Assembly: GCA_014529385.2 (NCBI GenBank)
Contig: CM043959.1
Coordinates: 87,118,529 to 87,182,528 of the forward strand
Direction of reading: 5' to 3'
DNA from: Adiantum capillus-veneris
Taxonomy: Eukaryota > Streptophyta > Polypodiopsida > Polypodiales > Pteridaceae
DNA: 64,000 bases
Shown here: positions 1-11,559 of the stretch, one piece after another
Layout: the number at the start of each line of letters is the position of its first letter
Position numbering within the stretch: the first letter of the stretch is position 1
Notes under the pieces: generated by a model
The model's input: the letters and a program-made list of their open reading frames with translations, nothing else
Databases searched by the model: none
Told to the model about the DNA's origin: nothing
Program-made: the position numbers and the translations under genes

Positions 1-73
1 ATATAACCTCTAGACAGCTATTACAATGGATCTGTGTTGGCAAAGTATCAAAATATGTCCAAAATTAGGTGAA

Positions 74-510
74 AGACATCATACGTGTATGATGTCTTTT
101 TCATCAATTTGGGTCAAGACTTGATATTTATGCTTTCTACAGTGTTTGTAACAATTTTGTCAGGTCAGATATCAAAAATAAGCAATGGATGTGCTAAAAG
201 ACATTATACGCGTATGACGTCTTTTGTCCCAGATTTTGACTATTTTTGGTTTTAAGCCTTCTCCAATGTTTATAATTGAGTTTCAAGTGTTTTTGTTAGG
301 TTTGAATGTAAAAACAAGATCTGAATCCAAAATTTCCTATTCTTTGCGTTTCTTGGACTCCTGCTTGTCTTTTTGGGTTTCTTTGAGTGTTAATGCTCTT
401 GTTTTAAGTTGAAATTAGGGTATAACCCCCCTTTTGAACACTCTGGTAAAGTCAAAATTTCTGTTTTGGTCTCTGTTTGGTCATTTAGACATCATACGCG
501 TATGATGTCT
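74..510 (-). repeat. Three copies of the 24-nt palindrome in the family A leader
   Basis: Copies at 74-97, 199-222 and 487-510. The last is a perfect palindrome (half AGACATCATACG plus its mirror); the first has one changed base in its centre and the second two arm mismatches. Spacings are 125 and 288 bp, the same as in the leader of the second copy. Confidence 0.9.
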
Positions 511-1028
511 AAAGTTGCAGATTTCCAGTTTATTGGCACAGAATCCTTCCCAAAGGTTTCTCAAGTGCTCAATAGCTCCAAGATACACAGAAAATTTCTC
601 TGACTTTTGTTTATTGCAAGTTTCACTACTAACTCGACGGTTTAGTGATCTAACATGCAATCAACCATATCAAGCAAATACTCCAATGATTACTAGCTCT
701 AGATCAGGATCAAATGAAGTCCTACCTAAGCTATTCCTAATCATAAAATGGGTTTGGTAATTTTGATTTTAAAGAGATCCACTGTCACTCACGGACTAGC
801 AAATTCTTCTTCTATCAACAACTACTCAACACCAACAAAACAACAAACAAATCTAAGCTAAACTAAAAATACTGTCAACACGGAAGACCCAAGAATACCC
901 CACTTCCTAGTATCTCTCGAGATCTTCGGAGTCCACCACTCCTAGATCTTTTCTAACTAAAGTATACAAAGTAGTTTATACGACTCACCTCGTAGGATTA
1001 GTCTAAGGTCACCTACTTAGGGCTCTCG

Positions 1029-1046
1029 TTCCCGGCAGCGGCGCCA
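1029..1046 (-). other. Primer-binding site (tRNA-Asp type), family A copy 1
   Basis: Two bases inside the LTR end, the minus strand reads TGGCGCCGCTGCCGGGA. This is complementary to the 3' end of plant tRNA-Asp(GUC), with one mismatch in the core (established knowledge of that tRNA). A tRNA-Asp primer is typical of Athila-type plant gypsy elements. Confidence 0.8.
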
Positions 1047-1048
1047 AA

Positions 1049-1985
1049 TGTTAAGGCGGTTACGTCGCTAGCGGAAGCTAAATAGCAAGAACTCAACCAA
1101 CAACAGAATTTGTCAGACGAGGACGGAGCTTGACCCGCAGGCGCATGGAAACAACTAGGTGGGTGTCAAATCACCTACTCGACCTTCTAATGACAATCAC
1201 TACTAAGGAAATCAAATCTAAGTTCTAAAATACGCAAGTGATTGAAATCCGTACTACGAACGAATGCTATACGAAACAAGATCTAGAATCATTGAATCGA
1301 TCTCAAACTCAAGGGGAAGTCTATACACTAGGTAAGAACAACACCCTAAAGACTTGAACTGCAAAATCAACCTATAACCACTCCGTGCGGTAAACGCGTA
1401 TGAAGACAGGTCGAAAAATATAGGTGATCGAAACTTGACCCCGATGGTACTAATGTGTAGCTCTTCTCGTTGTGGTTCTATAGATATGTTGCACGCTCCA
1501 TTCCGACACACGAGTTGGAAGAAAACTCACACCGAAGCTCGTAGGAACTTACCACACATAGAAGCCGATAGCGCGCACTCTTGGTATCTGTGCGTAGCTC
1601 TCGCCGTTGCTAACACAATGGCGGTGTCGCTTCTCCAATGGCGGCTCCGTAGCTCGCGTAGCAAGTAGATAAGACTCTCTCTCTCTCACTCTCTCTCAGA
1701 CACAGTCACGACGCTCAAAAACCCACTTTGATTAATAATCTGAATCCTTTAGGTTACAAAAACTTTGGCTTATATACCTCAGCCTTGGAGGTGAGAACAT
1801 CTTTAACTAATTACATCAGCAAGTGAAATTACTTCGGGATTACAAGCTAGAAACTCAATTGAGTCCCGTTACTTCATGAATGGCTCAAATCAAAATTAAT
1901 GTCGGAAAGACATTTATTACAATCAATGGTTACAAAATGATGAGTGTGAGCAAAAATGTGGGTGTGATCCTCTGCTGGCTCAACA
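1049..1985 (-). repeat. 5' LTR of family A copy 1
   Basis: On the minus strand the LTR starts TGTTGAGCC and ends CCTTAACA, giving the canonical TGTT...AACA ends, and is followed directly by the primer-binding site. A TATA-like box lies at 1770-1776 (minus). A CT tract (1676-1701, plus) corresponds to the longer GA tract of the other copy. Length about 937 bp. Confidence 0.9.
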
Positions 1986-4100
1986 CTCTCTCTCTCGCAT
2001 CCTCAAGCTGCTATGCCGATGAGAATCCAGCCTTAGGTGGGGCTTGATGATGGAACAAAGAACATCTACATGATTGGCCACTTGCAAGGAAGGGTAGAAC
2101 CAAGCGAGCACAACAAAACCGCTTGCAAATTGACTTGGTGTGTGCGCACCACCCTGTAGGGAATTTATCGTTTGAAGCACGTCTCCCCTCGACATCAACT
2201 TCAAGTGCCGTTGCCTCCCTGCATAGATCTTCCTTGTCGTCTATTGCTTGCCATAGGCTTGTTCAAACAGTTTCACACTAGAATCCCTAAGTGGCTCTTT
2301 ATATTGGCCAAGGGTCGTTCCCACCCGGGATGAGCACCAAGGGGGCCAAGCTCGGCTAAAGCAAAGGGGTATGGGAGGGCTATGAAAACCCGATAGGGCA
2401 GCATGCAATGGCCACGCAAAAAGAAAGAAGTCGGCAATGACAACAATTGGAAATTTTTGCAAGCGGGTTCAAGCAAGGTCACATGCACTAGCATGCAAGG
2501 CATGCGAGCAGTAGAGTTAAAAAATTTAGCTTCAAACGTTGGTGCAGCCAAAGTTGGTCTAAGCTGGGGGGAGGTGATCTATGCTAGGCAGAGGCAGCAG
2601 CCAGGTGCAGTGCAGAAGGCTAGGGTAGGTTCCAAGGACCTTGGCAGCCAAAGGATAGCGGAAAAGTATGTCTGAAGCGGATTTTTAGGCCAAGGAAGCT
2701 CTAAGTTGACTCAACTAGGATAGCAGATGAAGGTATCCAAAATGCCAACTCAGTGTCCTAGAGTGTAGTGTTTGATGTGCTCTAGAAGCTGGTCCTGACG
2801 GCTCGTCAAACGGAGCTCCGGTGCTCAAGATATTGCAGTTCAAAGATAGAGTGTGTAGCAGATCCCCGATGGGCATGGCAGCCGGGGACAGGTGGCCCAA
2901 GCTGATGTTAGTGGATGCATGTGTAGAGCTCAAATTATGGAGCGTGCTTGTTTTCTCGGATTGCGAATCGGAGCTCTGGTTAGCAAGTTATGACCAGTTG
3001 AAGATTTTCCAGGGGGTAGGTTTGAGCCCACTTGCCCGCATTGGAGGATGCACCATCTTGCATCGTTTCGACCTTGTCAAGGTTCTTGGTGATAGTATGC
3101 TTCATATGGAGTTGGCAGGAATCGACGGCGCGTCAATCGAATACTTGGTTAGCGAGATACAACAGGATAAAGTTGGGGGCATTTGGCGGTGGAAAATTTG
3201 TAGATAATTTCTTTGATTTTTGTGGCCTTGGATAGCGAGTTCAGAGGAGCCAGAATATGGTGAGGTTTGCATGGCCAGGGGCCGACTTGATGAGGATCCA
3301 ACACGGCTCGGCGGCACGAGGTTCCGATCATCAGGCAAGACATGACAGCCGCGGAAGGGAGACACCAAAATTTTCTTAAATACATGGTTTGGGGGAAAGA
3401 ACTTGGAAAATCAAGGGCCTAGGAGGGGAGGACGGCCCTTGCTCGCCATGTGGCACTACAAAATTTCCACATGGGAGGTTGCGGTATGGGGTATAAGGGT
3501 ATAAAGGCTGAGGTGTGCGCCTCTCTTGGACATATATGGGGCGAGAGCTCCTTGGAGCTGCGAGCTATGGCGGATCTTGTTGGGGCGTTGCGTGAGCGTG
3601 TGCCTGGCGGCGCAAGGCGTAAATGCCGGCGGCTTTTGGAAGGATGGAGGTGGCGTCAACGGTGCGCGTGCGTGTGTGGCTGATTGATGACGTGGCCGCC
3701 CGGAGCGGAGGGTCCTGTAGCCCAATTGGGCTCCAAGTTTTTTGAGACAGAGAGGGCAATAAGGGAGGGAAATAGCGATATTGCTATTGCCTCCCCCTTG
3801 CGGGAGGAGGGGTGCATCCCACAGGGATCAAGGAAGAGCCAGGCAAGCTAGAAGGTCTAATGCAAAGGGGAGGTTCCTGTAGGAGGGAAGTGAGCCAGAG
3901 AGGGAGAAATGCCGGGCGGTCAAAGGTGAGCAAAGACGGGTGTCCCACGATGGTCAAGGGGGGGGGGGGGGGAATCCCAAGAAAAGGGAGGAGAAAGAGC
4001 CCGAGGAAGGCCTCCACGTGGACCGAGTGCAAGAGGGCAAGGGGCCCACTTCAAAGCAAGAGCAAAGACCGAGCAAGTGCAAGCTAGGACAAAGGGCAAG
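1986..4100. other. No gene recognised; flank of element A copy 1
   Basis: About 2.1 kb between the LTR of A copy 1 and the presumed LTR of family C. It starts with a short CT run and has rather higher GC than its surroundings, plus a long G run near 3959-3971. The open frames here are short, overlap on both strands and show no domain, so they are taken as chance. It may be an old non-coding element part. Confidence 0.5.
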
Positions 4101-5108
4101 GTGGAAGCTGGACCAAATGAAGAGAAAAAAATAGAGAAAGAGGGCTGGTGGGAGCCGGATAAAGGTAGTTAAGGGAGAAATTAAGGAGCAATATAAACTA
4201 AGCTCCCAAAGGGGTGACGCTGCTAAAGACCGAAGACGTACGAATGCACATCGAAGATCAACATGAAGAAGAAGTAAAGATTGGAGTTACACATTTTTCA
4301 TGTTTTCCCAAAATGGTCACATATTGTAAATTCCCAATTTATTTCAAGCCATTGTAATATTTTAATGTGCTACGTGCTCAATGGGAGCTCCAAGCTGTAA
4401 AGAACATGTCAGTTAGTGTGTCTAGGTAGCAGATTCAGTAAGTGGTGGAGCCCTAAAGGCCTTGAGCGTTCGCACATTGCATATTTTTACCCTAGGTATA
4501 CAAAGTAGTGTGTAGAAGAAATTAGGGTTCTCAAGCTCATTTGTTGAGAGCACTCTTTGGTGAGAGCTCTTGAGGTGTGTTGCTATGGAGTCCTTGAGCT
4601 TCTCCTTGCTCATGAGACTTGATTAACACTAATCAATGATTCATTCTCTTTCACTATGCCTCTCTCATGCTTCTTATGATTGCATATGATGCTTAGATTA
4701 GCTAGACCTTAACTAATTAGTGGTTAATCCCTCTCTAATCTTGTGTGATTGCCCTCTTTTGCTTGTGTGTGCATGTAGGTTTGATTGGAGTATGGTGCTC
4801 AATAGATCTATGTGTGTGTTTGCAATTAGTGTGTCGCATGATAGCATTAGTGTTGTGTGCGTCTTGCAATCGTAGTGTTTGTGATTGGGTTGATTTGAGG
4901 TGAAGAGAAGTGGATGTGGAGATTTTTCTTCATTGTGGCTTAGCTCCTCCATGGGCTGAGAAGCTCACTTCATAGAGTTAACCATTTTTGTTGCCATAAT
5001 TATCTCACTAATCGTGTGAGTGTTTCCATGCCCTACCTGGGTAGCTCATCCCTCCGGATTGATAATTTTGTTGGTCATTGGAGCTATGCAATGATGGGAC
5101 CCCCAACA
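4100..5108 (+). repeat. 5' LTR of family C (left edge uncertain)
   Basis: The right end is clear: CCCCAACA at 5108 followed by a PBS-like sequence, and the last 68 bp recur at 13484-13551 with two mismatches. A TATA-like TATAAAC lies at 4192-4198. Stretch 4376-4700 resembles 40620-40870, so the same LTR type exists elsewhere in the window. I could not place the 5' edge. Confidence 0.55.
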
Positions 5109-5110
5109 TT

Positions 5111-5128
5111 TGGCACCGCTGTCAGGAC
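5111..5128 (+). other. Degenerate primer-binding site, family C
   Basis: TGGCACCGCTGTCAGGAC starts two bases after the LTR end. It matches the family A site TGGCGCCGCTGCCGGGGA with a few changes, so a tRNA-Asp-type primer is inferred. Confidence 0.65.
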
Positions 5129-7062
5129 AATGGCCTACGCTAGTGTAATTGTGGCATAATCGAATGCGTTCCCTCACTAATTTCACTACTAATTTCACTT
5201 GTGTGTTTATGTTTTTGTGGATTTTGGATGTGTGTGCATGAAGCGATGTGTTCATAATTCCCTAATGTGTCACTGTATCTTGCCAATTGTGTTTACACAC
5301 TCTAATTTCACACTAACCCCTTGCTAATTTGACTAATTTTTGCTAACTTACTAATTTGCTATGAAGGATTGGAGCATTCGACCATTCAATTGATCTTCAA
5401 TGGAAAGGTAATTAAGGTGGTATTCTCAACTCCCTAGAATCTAAGGATGTGTAGAACTGTGTAGAGATCCCACCATGATGCAATGTAATGTTGATGCAAT
5501 GCTATGTTGGATTGAAAATTTTATGATTGTTCGTTTTCATGTCGTTGTAATGCCAAAATTTTTAAATTTTGGTGGCGCTTGAAATTGACAAGTTTCAATT
5601 GCTAATTGGTGAATGTACGTTGTTAATTGGGTGCCTAATGGAGTTAATTTCATGATTGGATGGTCAATTTCAAGTGTGTCTGCACGAAAATCAAGTATGT
5701 GTGCATTTTAATTGAGTGTGTGTATGCCTAATTTTAGGTGTGTGTGCACTATTTTGCCCATGTTTGTGCACCTAAAAATCAACGTGTGCTTAATGATTTT
5801 TCAATTGTGTTGAGCTCATGCCCAACTAATGATTTGTGAAGTGACATTGCAATTTTGACAGAATTTGCCCTTTTGTGTGCGCACCTAAATATTGGTAAAA
5901 ACTGCCAATTATTAGTGTGTGTGTGCCTAAAAAGTGTTAAATTTGCATGATTGATTCATATTTTGATTGCATATTGGATGTGTGTAATGGTTAATTGTTG
6001 CATTTTTTGTGCTCAAAACAGAGATTTACACACTCGAATTGCGTCAATTTTTGACCTAATTTTGTTGTTGATTTTGTCGGTTAATTACCTAGTCTTGAAT
6101 TTATAAATGAAATTGTTTGGCTATTGAATTGATGTGATTTTTTCATTTTTATTTGGCTACACTAATCCCCAAGGTGTGGAGAATATGTAGAAATTTTTGG
6201 GGTATTTTTCGGATGTTTTTTGCAAATTTTTGGTAATTTTTTGCTAGTTTTTGGTTAATTCCATATAAATTTGATATTTTGCGATCTTTACGATCTATTT
6301 TGTGTGTGCGTATTTACGGAATCTTTTTGTTCGCATTTATGCCCTCCGTGGTCAAGTTTTGAGCGTTTTGCTATTTTCGGAGGCCAGGTTGATGATTGTG
6401 TCGTAAATTACATTTTTGATAAATTTGCTATTTTTGGTGTGTTTTTGCGTGTTGAAAATGTTTCGTTGTGAATGTCGTTGATTTTCTAAGGTTTCTATAA
6501 TTTTTTGGGATTTTTTTAAAATTTTTCTGACGATTTTTGGGTGAATTTTTGCATTTTTGGCTAATTTTCGACCTATTTTTGGCATTTTTGGAAATTTGAA
6601 AATAATAATACTTAAAAACAACAATAAAAAAACGCCGGTTTTGAACTCGATGCCCGTGCCTTGCGGCACATAAAATCCCTTTGCGGATAGATCTTTACGG
6701 TCTCTTGGGACAGTTTCCTACGACGTTAAAAAAATCTTCTTCTTTTTTGTCGACCACTTTCGTCTCGTTCCACGAGAACATACCCCACACCCACACTCTC
6801 CCTCTAACTTTATCTCTCCTCCCCACACACTACCCTTTTTGTAGGCGTCCTTTGTCTTGTACTGCACCTGCTGCCCTACTGTCATGTGCGTGTACTCTTC
6901 CCTTTTTTTGTTTAATTCAAACACACACACTCCTCCTCACACTCTCTCTCTACTCTCGTACTCTCTCTCCTCTCTACTCTCGTACTTTCTCTCCTCTCTA
7001 TTGCCCGCTCACAGCCCCCGCCTGCACGCGCGCAAAACCCCCTTTCTCTCCCTTTTGTCTTA

Positions 7063-7063
<1 letters not shown>

Positions 7064-7115
<52 letters not shown>
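7064..7115 (+). repeat. (CA)n microsatellite
   Basis: About 26 CA units, with a further shorter CA tract at about 7153-7178. Confidence 0.95.
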
Positions 7116-7122
<7 letters not shown>

Positions 7123-7146
7123 CACTCTTGAACCCCCCAACGTGTG

Positions 7147-7177
<31 letters not shown>

Positions 7178-7367
7178 GTTCAAAAACATTTGCTCTCTCT
7201 TCTGCAGCACCATCCCTGCGAGAATCTGCAACATCAGTGTCCCGTACTGCACGCCGACCACCACGCCTAGACCCCGCTCACGCTGCCTCCCGCTCTCCCT
7301 CTGTCTTCTTCTGCAGCACCGTCAGCGCCTGCCAGGCCGTCGGTTGCAACCGCCACGTCAGCAACAC

Positions 7368-7372
<5 letters not shown>

Positions 7373-7447
<75 letters not shown>
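7373..7447 (+). repeat. (CT)n microsatellite
   Basis: About 37 nearly uninterrupted CT units. Confidence 0.95.
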
Positions 7448-7450
<3 letters not shown>

Positions 7451-8558
7451 ACTGCCTTTCGACGCTGCACCACTGACCTGCACGCTGGTCCCCGCCTAAC
7501 GCAATCCCTCTCTCTCCTCCTACACACGGCAGCGCGCAACAGCCGCCAAGTCAGCTCGCAAGGGGTAAGTCAAGGTAGGTTTTTATACATATATATATAT
7601 ATGTAATAATTACAAAAAAATAGAAAAAGATAAAAAATCACAAAAATAAAAAAGAGTTTTAAAAATTACAAAAAATAAATAAATAGAAAAATCAAATAAA
7701 AATTCACAAAAAAGAAATTAAAAAAAATTAATAATATCAAAATCATGAAAAATAATAAAAAATCAAAAAATCCAATAAAATTTTTAAAAAAGGATTAGAA
7801 AATCATACAAAAATAGAAAAATAAAAAACTTATATAAAAAACAATTAAAAAAGAGAGTAAAAAATTCACAAAAAATAAAAAAAATAGAAAACACATAGAA
7901 AATCTTTTAAAAACAACACAAAAAACAAAAAATCAAAAATTCCACAGAAAATTGACAAAAATTTGTAAAAAATTCATAAATGTCACAAACAATTAATTTT
8001 AAAATCCAAAATTGATCGAAAAAATTTCCAAAAAATTGTAAAAATGATAAAACCTTGAAACAAATCACAAAAAATTTAGAAAATTACCAAAAAAATTATA
8101 AAAAAATCAAAACCTTCCCAAAAAAATTCATAAAATTACTAAAATTTTAGAAAATTCAAAAATTCACAAAAAATTTAGAAAAATGAAAACAAAATTGTAG
8201 AAAGAGTTAGAGAAAGCCAGAACGAGGCTGAAAAGCAAAAAGCAACGCCGAAAAATTCACACACCGAGTAAGCAACACAAAAGCGAGCAAGTCGTACAAA
8301 GCAAAGCCAAGAAATCAGACTGTGCAAAAGCAAATCAGATCAACCGAGAAAAGCGAGAAAATGACCAACTCAAAGCCATTTGAGCGGCAAGCAATTTCAA
8401 AATTTGGCACGCTAGAAATTGGCAAGCGCAAGTAATTGCACTAAAAATTAGCTTCCCGTCGAACGAACAAGGGCACAACTCACATGTGATTGCAGATTAG
8501 GCTAGTACGAGCAAGAGAAATTTTGCTAATCTATACCAAAATCTGATAGGAAACAGTT

Positions 8559-10220
8559 TTGGTAGAACAAACCAACATGGACTCAAATCGAGCCGAGAGT
8601 TCAAGTACAACCGAGCAAGCACGTAGCAATGGAAACATTTGCACAACTGCACAAGAGCAGATTTTACAGCTATATGGCTACAATGGAGATAAAGTCTTAT
8701 ATGCAGATTCAGAAGGCCATAGATACTTGATGAGCAATAAAAGCAGCACAGGAGCCAAAATCCTATTGATCAGAGTAAAGCTAGATTCAGAGAACTCCAA
8801 GATGTTCACAGACTTCAGTGGAGCAAGGTATTGCAAGCTCAAAGATGAAGTGCAAAAAATCAACCCAAGTGTTTATCTAGAAATTTGCAGAAGCCAGCAA
8901 AACATACAGTTGGTGTATATGCAATTAGGGTCATTGTACATGGATTACACTGGTCAAATCTATAGTCAAGAGCCAAAATTGCAAGATCCAACAGATCAAC
9001 CAATAGAAGCCAGTCTAATTGGAAAACCAAGCCAAATACGATACAAAGGTCAAGATGGAGCAATCTACAACTTGATGCTCAGTGTTTTGAAAGAAGATGT
9101 CGACAACTTGACAAGCATAGAAGGAGAAGCTCCTCAGCAAGAGCTTGACATGACAAAGCCAGTTAAAATACCACCAGTCATGGCATACTACACAGATTGT
9201 GGACGAAAAGGTGGACATTTTTTTGAAGATTGTCCAAGAAACCCAGACAACAGGGACATATCAACTGCCAACAAGCAAGGCACAGAGAAAATTGGAAATG
9301 TGAATCTCGATGTAAGTGCATTTAACTCGTCACTTTTAATGCAATCAGATGATTCTGCATTACCATTAGAAGCACCAGTAAAAACATTACAAATTCAAAA
9401 TCGGCATGAAGATGCACATGCATCTGAAAAGCTTAAAATTGATTCTTTGAACAACAAATTCTTGCATGAATTTGGTCAAGATGTCCAAATACCACCGAAA
9501 GTTGAAAAGACTGCTAGATTTGCAAATGATTTTGCATCCACTGCCATAAGTGTGCAATCATTCAGGAGTCTAAGGGACACATCAAACAGAATGATGTTAG
9601 CTTTGTATGGTTCACATAATTCATATGCACACTATGTGGACCAAAAAGGGCAACTGTACAAAAAGGATCAACCAGTTTTTGAATGACCCACATATCAACT
9701 CATAGAAGTGTGTCTAGTGAAAGATAAAAAAGGATGGTTCATTTTAGAGGAAAGAATCTATTATAGCCCATCCTCTCTAGAGCTGAAGCATATTACCCGG
9801 GTGGACCCAAAAATCTGTTCGGAGCCAAATTCTCCTCCATCGGAAATCATGCTTCGATGTTGTGACCAAACGAGCATATACTTTGACCAAAACAATCGTA
9901 GATGTAGACGAGAATCTAGCATCTATGATGCCTTGGGTCCTAAAACCATGGAAGCTCATATCATAGGAGATCCATGGGATAGACAACATCAGGTCAAAGA
10001 TAATGCTATCTACAACTTGACTTGGGGAATAATTTGTCATGTTTCACAGAGTTACATAGGAAACTATGTAGAAGGTTTACAGATGCCAAACATCAACAAT
10101 GCTACCCAAAGCGTACCTTCACAGTCCCAAAAGGTGACAATAAACCGTAGCCAAACAATTTTGAACTCTTATAATGAAGCAGGCTATAGTGATCACCCTA
10201 GGAAGGGGGGAGCTACATGA
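8559..10220 (+). pseudogene. Gag-like protein of family C (two ORFs)
   Basis: Two open stretches, 8559-9686 (375 codons) and 9708-10220 (170 codons), separated by in-frame TGA/TAG stops but clearly one sequence. The protein is built from repeats of a short motif Y-x-D-x-x-G-x-x-Y (for example YADSEGHRY, YMDYTGQIY, YVDQKGQLY), also present at the N-terminus of the family A Gag. Near residues 208-225 of the first ORF is a degenerate zinc knuckle, YYTDCGRKGGHFFEDC, with the first Cys changed to Tyr. No clear capsid-type domain is seen. The start at 8559 is simply the first ATG. Called Gag by position and knuckle; function of the repeated motif unknown. Confidence 0.6.
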
Positions 10221-11213
10221 GTTAGAAGCCCTAGAGCCTCTAGCCAACAGATCCCTTCAAGGCAGAAACCATTGAAAGATCATATGGTTGTTGGAAATTT
10301 CCAATTGACCAGATTCCATCAGAGTCTACAGATAAAAGCCTTTATGAAGATTATCAGGGACAAAAGTTTCAGTTGATCTCCACAACTTAGAGTCAAAAGC
10401 CAACAAATCCGATAGTTTTCAAACAGTTACATGTGATCAAGCTCACATATGCATATCAAGATGCACATGATAATGAATATCAGCAAGATCAAAACCTTGT
10501 ACAAACCCCTATGGATGGTACGAGTGAAGTCAAAGACTATCTAAAGATGATGCAAAGCCTCAAGCTGCCAAAACAAGTGACAAAAAGTCAAAATCAATGA
10601 AAGCTAAAGTCCATAAGGATACACAAAGGTCACCACCAAAATCTCCTCCGAAGAGATAGATTATGCCAGAAAGTACAGTGGATCTTCTAAGATCAAAGGT
10701 TACTCAGATGCAGGTGGATAATGCTCATTAGTTGCAAATAAAAAGTGCAATATTACAGCCAATGGAGCTAACATTGATTGAAGAAGGTGATCAAAGCAAA
10801 GAAAATACAGATAAATCTCAACCAAAGGACGTTGCCACAACAAAAGCAGTCGATTCAGACATGAGACAATCAAGTACAACATTGTTGGTGAAAACGAAGA
10901 AAAGCTTTCAAGAGAAGTAAAGCTAGATTTTCAGTTAGACAAGAACCTCGTGTCTTTTTGCACTTGGAAAAGATGTGGCCAACCACAACTCGAAGATGCT
11001 CCTGAATTTGTGAGCATATCTGGAGACAAACAAGCAGAATGCTGGGGATCATCTCCACCACCATTGAAGTAAGTTCATAGATCATCATAGCTCAATTTCA
11101 TGTGATCCCAGCAAAGGATGTACCAGATAACATCATATTGGGAATGCCATTGGCTCAAAAGATGCTAGAGATACAAAGTTCAATAAAGATGCAGTCATCA
11201 AAGAAAACAAAGA
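10221..11213 (+). pseudogene. Decayed gag to PR1 region of family C
   Basis: Broken frames. At about 11088-11200 one frame reads FHVIPAKDVPDNIILGMPL, matching in layout the C-terminal half of a retropepsin (the IILG motif) and the PR1 of family A, which has YDIILGRPF at the same place. The active-site half is not recognisable. An open frame at 10732-10920 is a K/S/T-rich linker. Confidence 0.5.
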
Positions 11214-11543
11214 ATGAAAGACCAAGACTGGTCACCCGCAGACGATAGTACGAAGTCCTCAAGCACAGTTAAAATGGAGACTGATATTAAAGGAGGCCTT
11301 ATTAAAGATGATTCATCTCCATCGAACAGAACTTCAAAAGAGCTTAAAGAAAATCAGGCAATAGCAATCACGAAAGCTATTGAGCAAAGAATGCCACCAA
11401 AGCCAGAGATAAAGAAGACCAAGGTTGTAGACAACCAGGAAGCAATAGGAAGTCCAAACATCAATCACTCATTGCCAACTGAAATAGCCGATGCAAGTCA
11501 GATTGGAAAACAGGGTCTCAAGCCACTCTCCATAGAGACATAG
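11214..11543 (+). pseudogene. Linker ORF between PR1 and PR2, family C
   Basis: A 109-codon hydrophilic open frame rich in K, E and S with no recognisable domain. It sits where family A carries 4 kb of RT, RNase H and integrase, so it marks the place where the polymerase genes are absent. Probably leftover linker, not a gene of its own. Confidence 0.4.
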
Positions 11544-11559
11544 TTAGATCAAGATGAGA

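Larger units (their letters stand above)
1..1985 (-). mobile_element. Ty3/gypsy LTR retrotransposon, family A copy 1 (5' LTR and start of leader)
   Basis: Reads on the minus strand: LTR 1985 down to 1049, primer-binding site, then leader running off the left edge at base 1. It is almost base-for-base the reverse complement of 43122 to about 45133, which continues into gag and pol of the same family; that homology is the basis for the call. No coding part of this copy lies in the window. Small differences from the other copy (single bases, a shorter CT/GA tract, changed bases in the palindromes) show they are separate insertions. The flank beyond the LTR (from 1986) is CT-rich; the other end is outside the window, so no target-site duplication can be tested. 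Confidence 0.9.
5129..8558 (+). other. Long non-coding leader of family C
   Basis: No gene. The first part (to about 6600) is T-rich with many TTTTTGG and GTGTGTG stretches, the middle (6700-7560) carries CA and CT microsatellites, and the last part (7600-8210) is strongly A-rich on the same strand. ORFs over the microsatellites encode only SL, HT or CV repeats and are not genes. Confidence 0.6.

Noticed and set aside
3950-3975. G run as a polypurine tract
   Set aside because: No LTR start follows and no element matches either side; the run is more likely a plain homopolymer.
2241-4134. Several ORFs of 60-130 codons at 2241-4134
   Set aside because: Overlapping on both strands, no domain, no codon pattern or conserved start; likely chance in a GC-richer stretch.
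6681-7539. Long ORFs on both strands over 6681-7539
   Set aside because: They are produced by CA and CT microsatellites, which have no stops in most frames; the peptides are SL, HT, CV or ER repeats.
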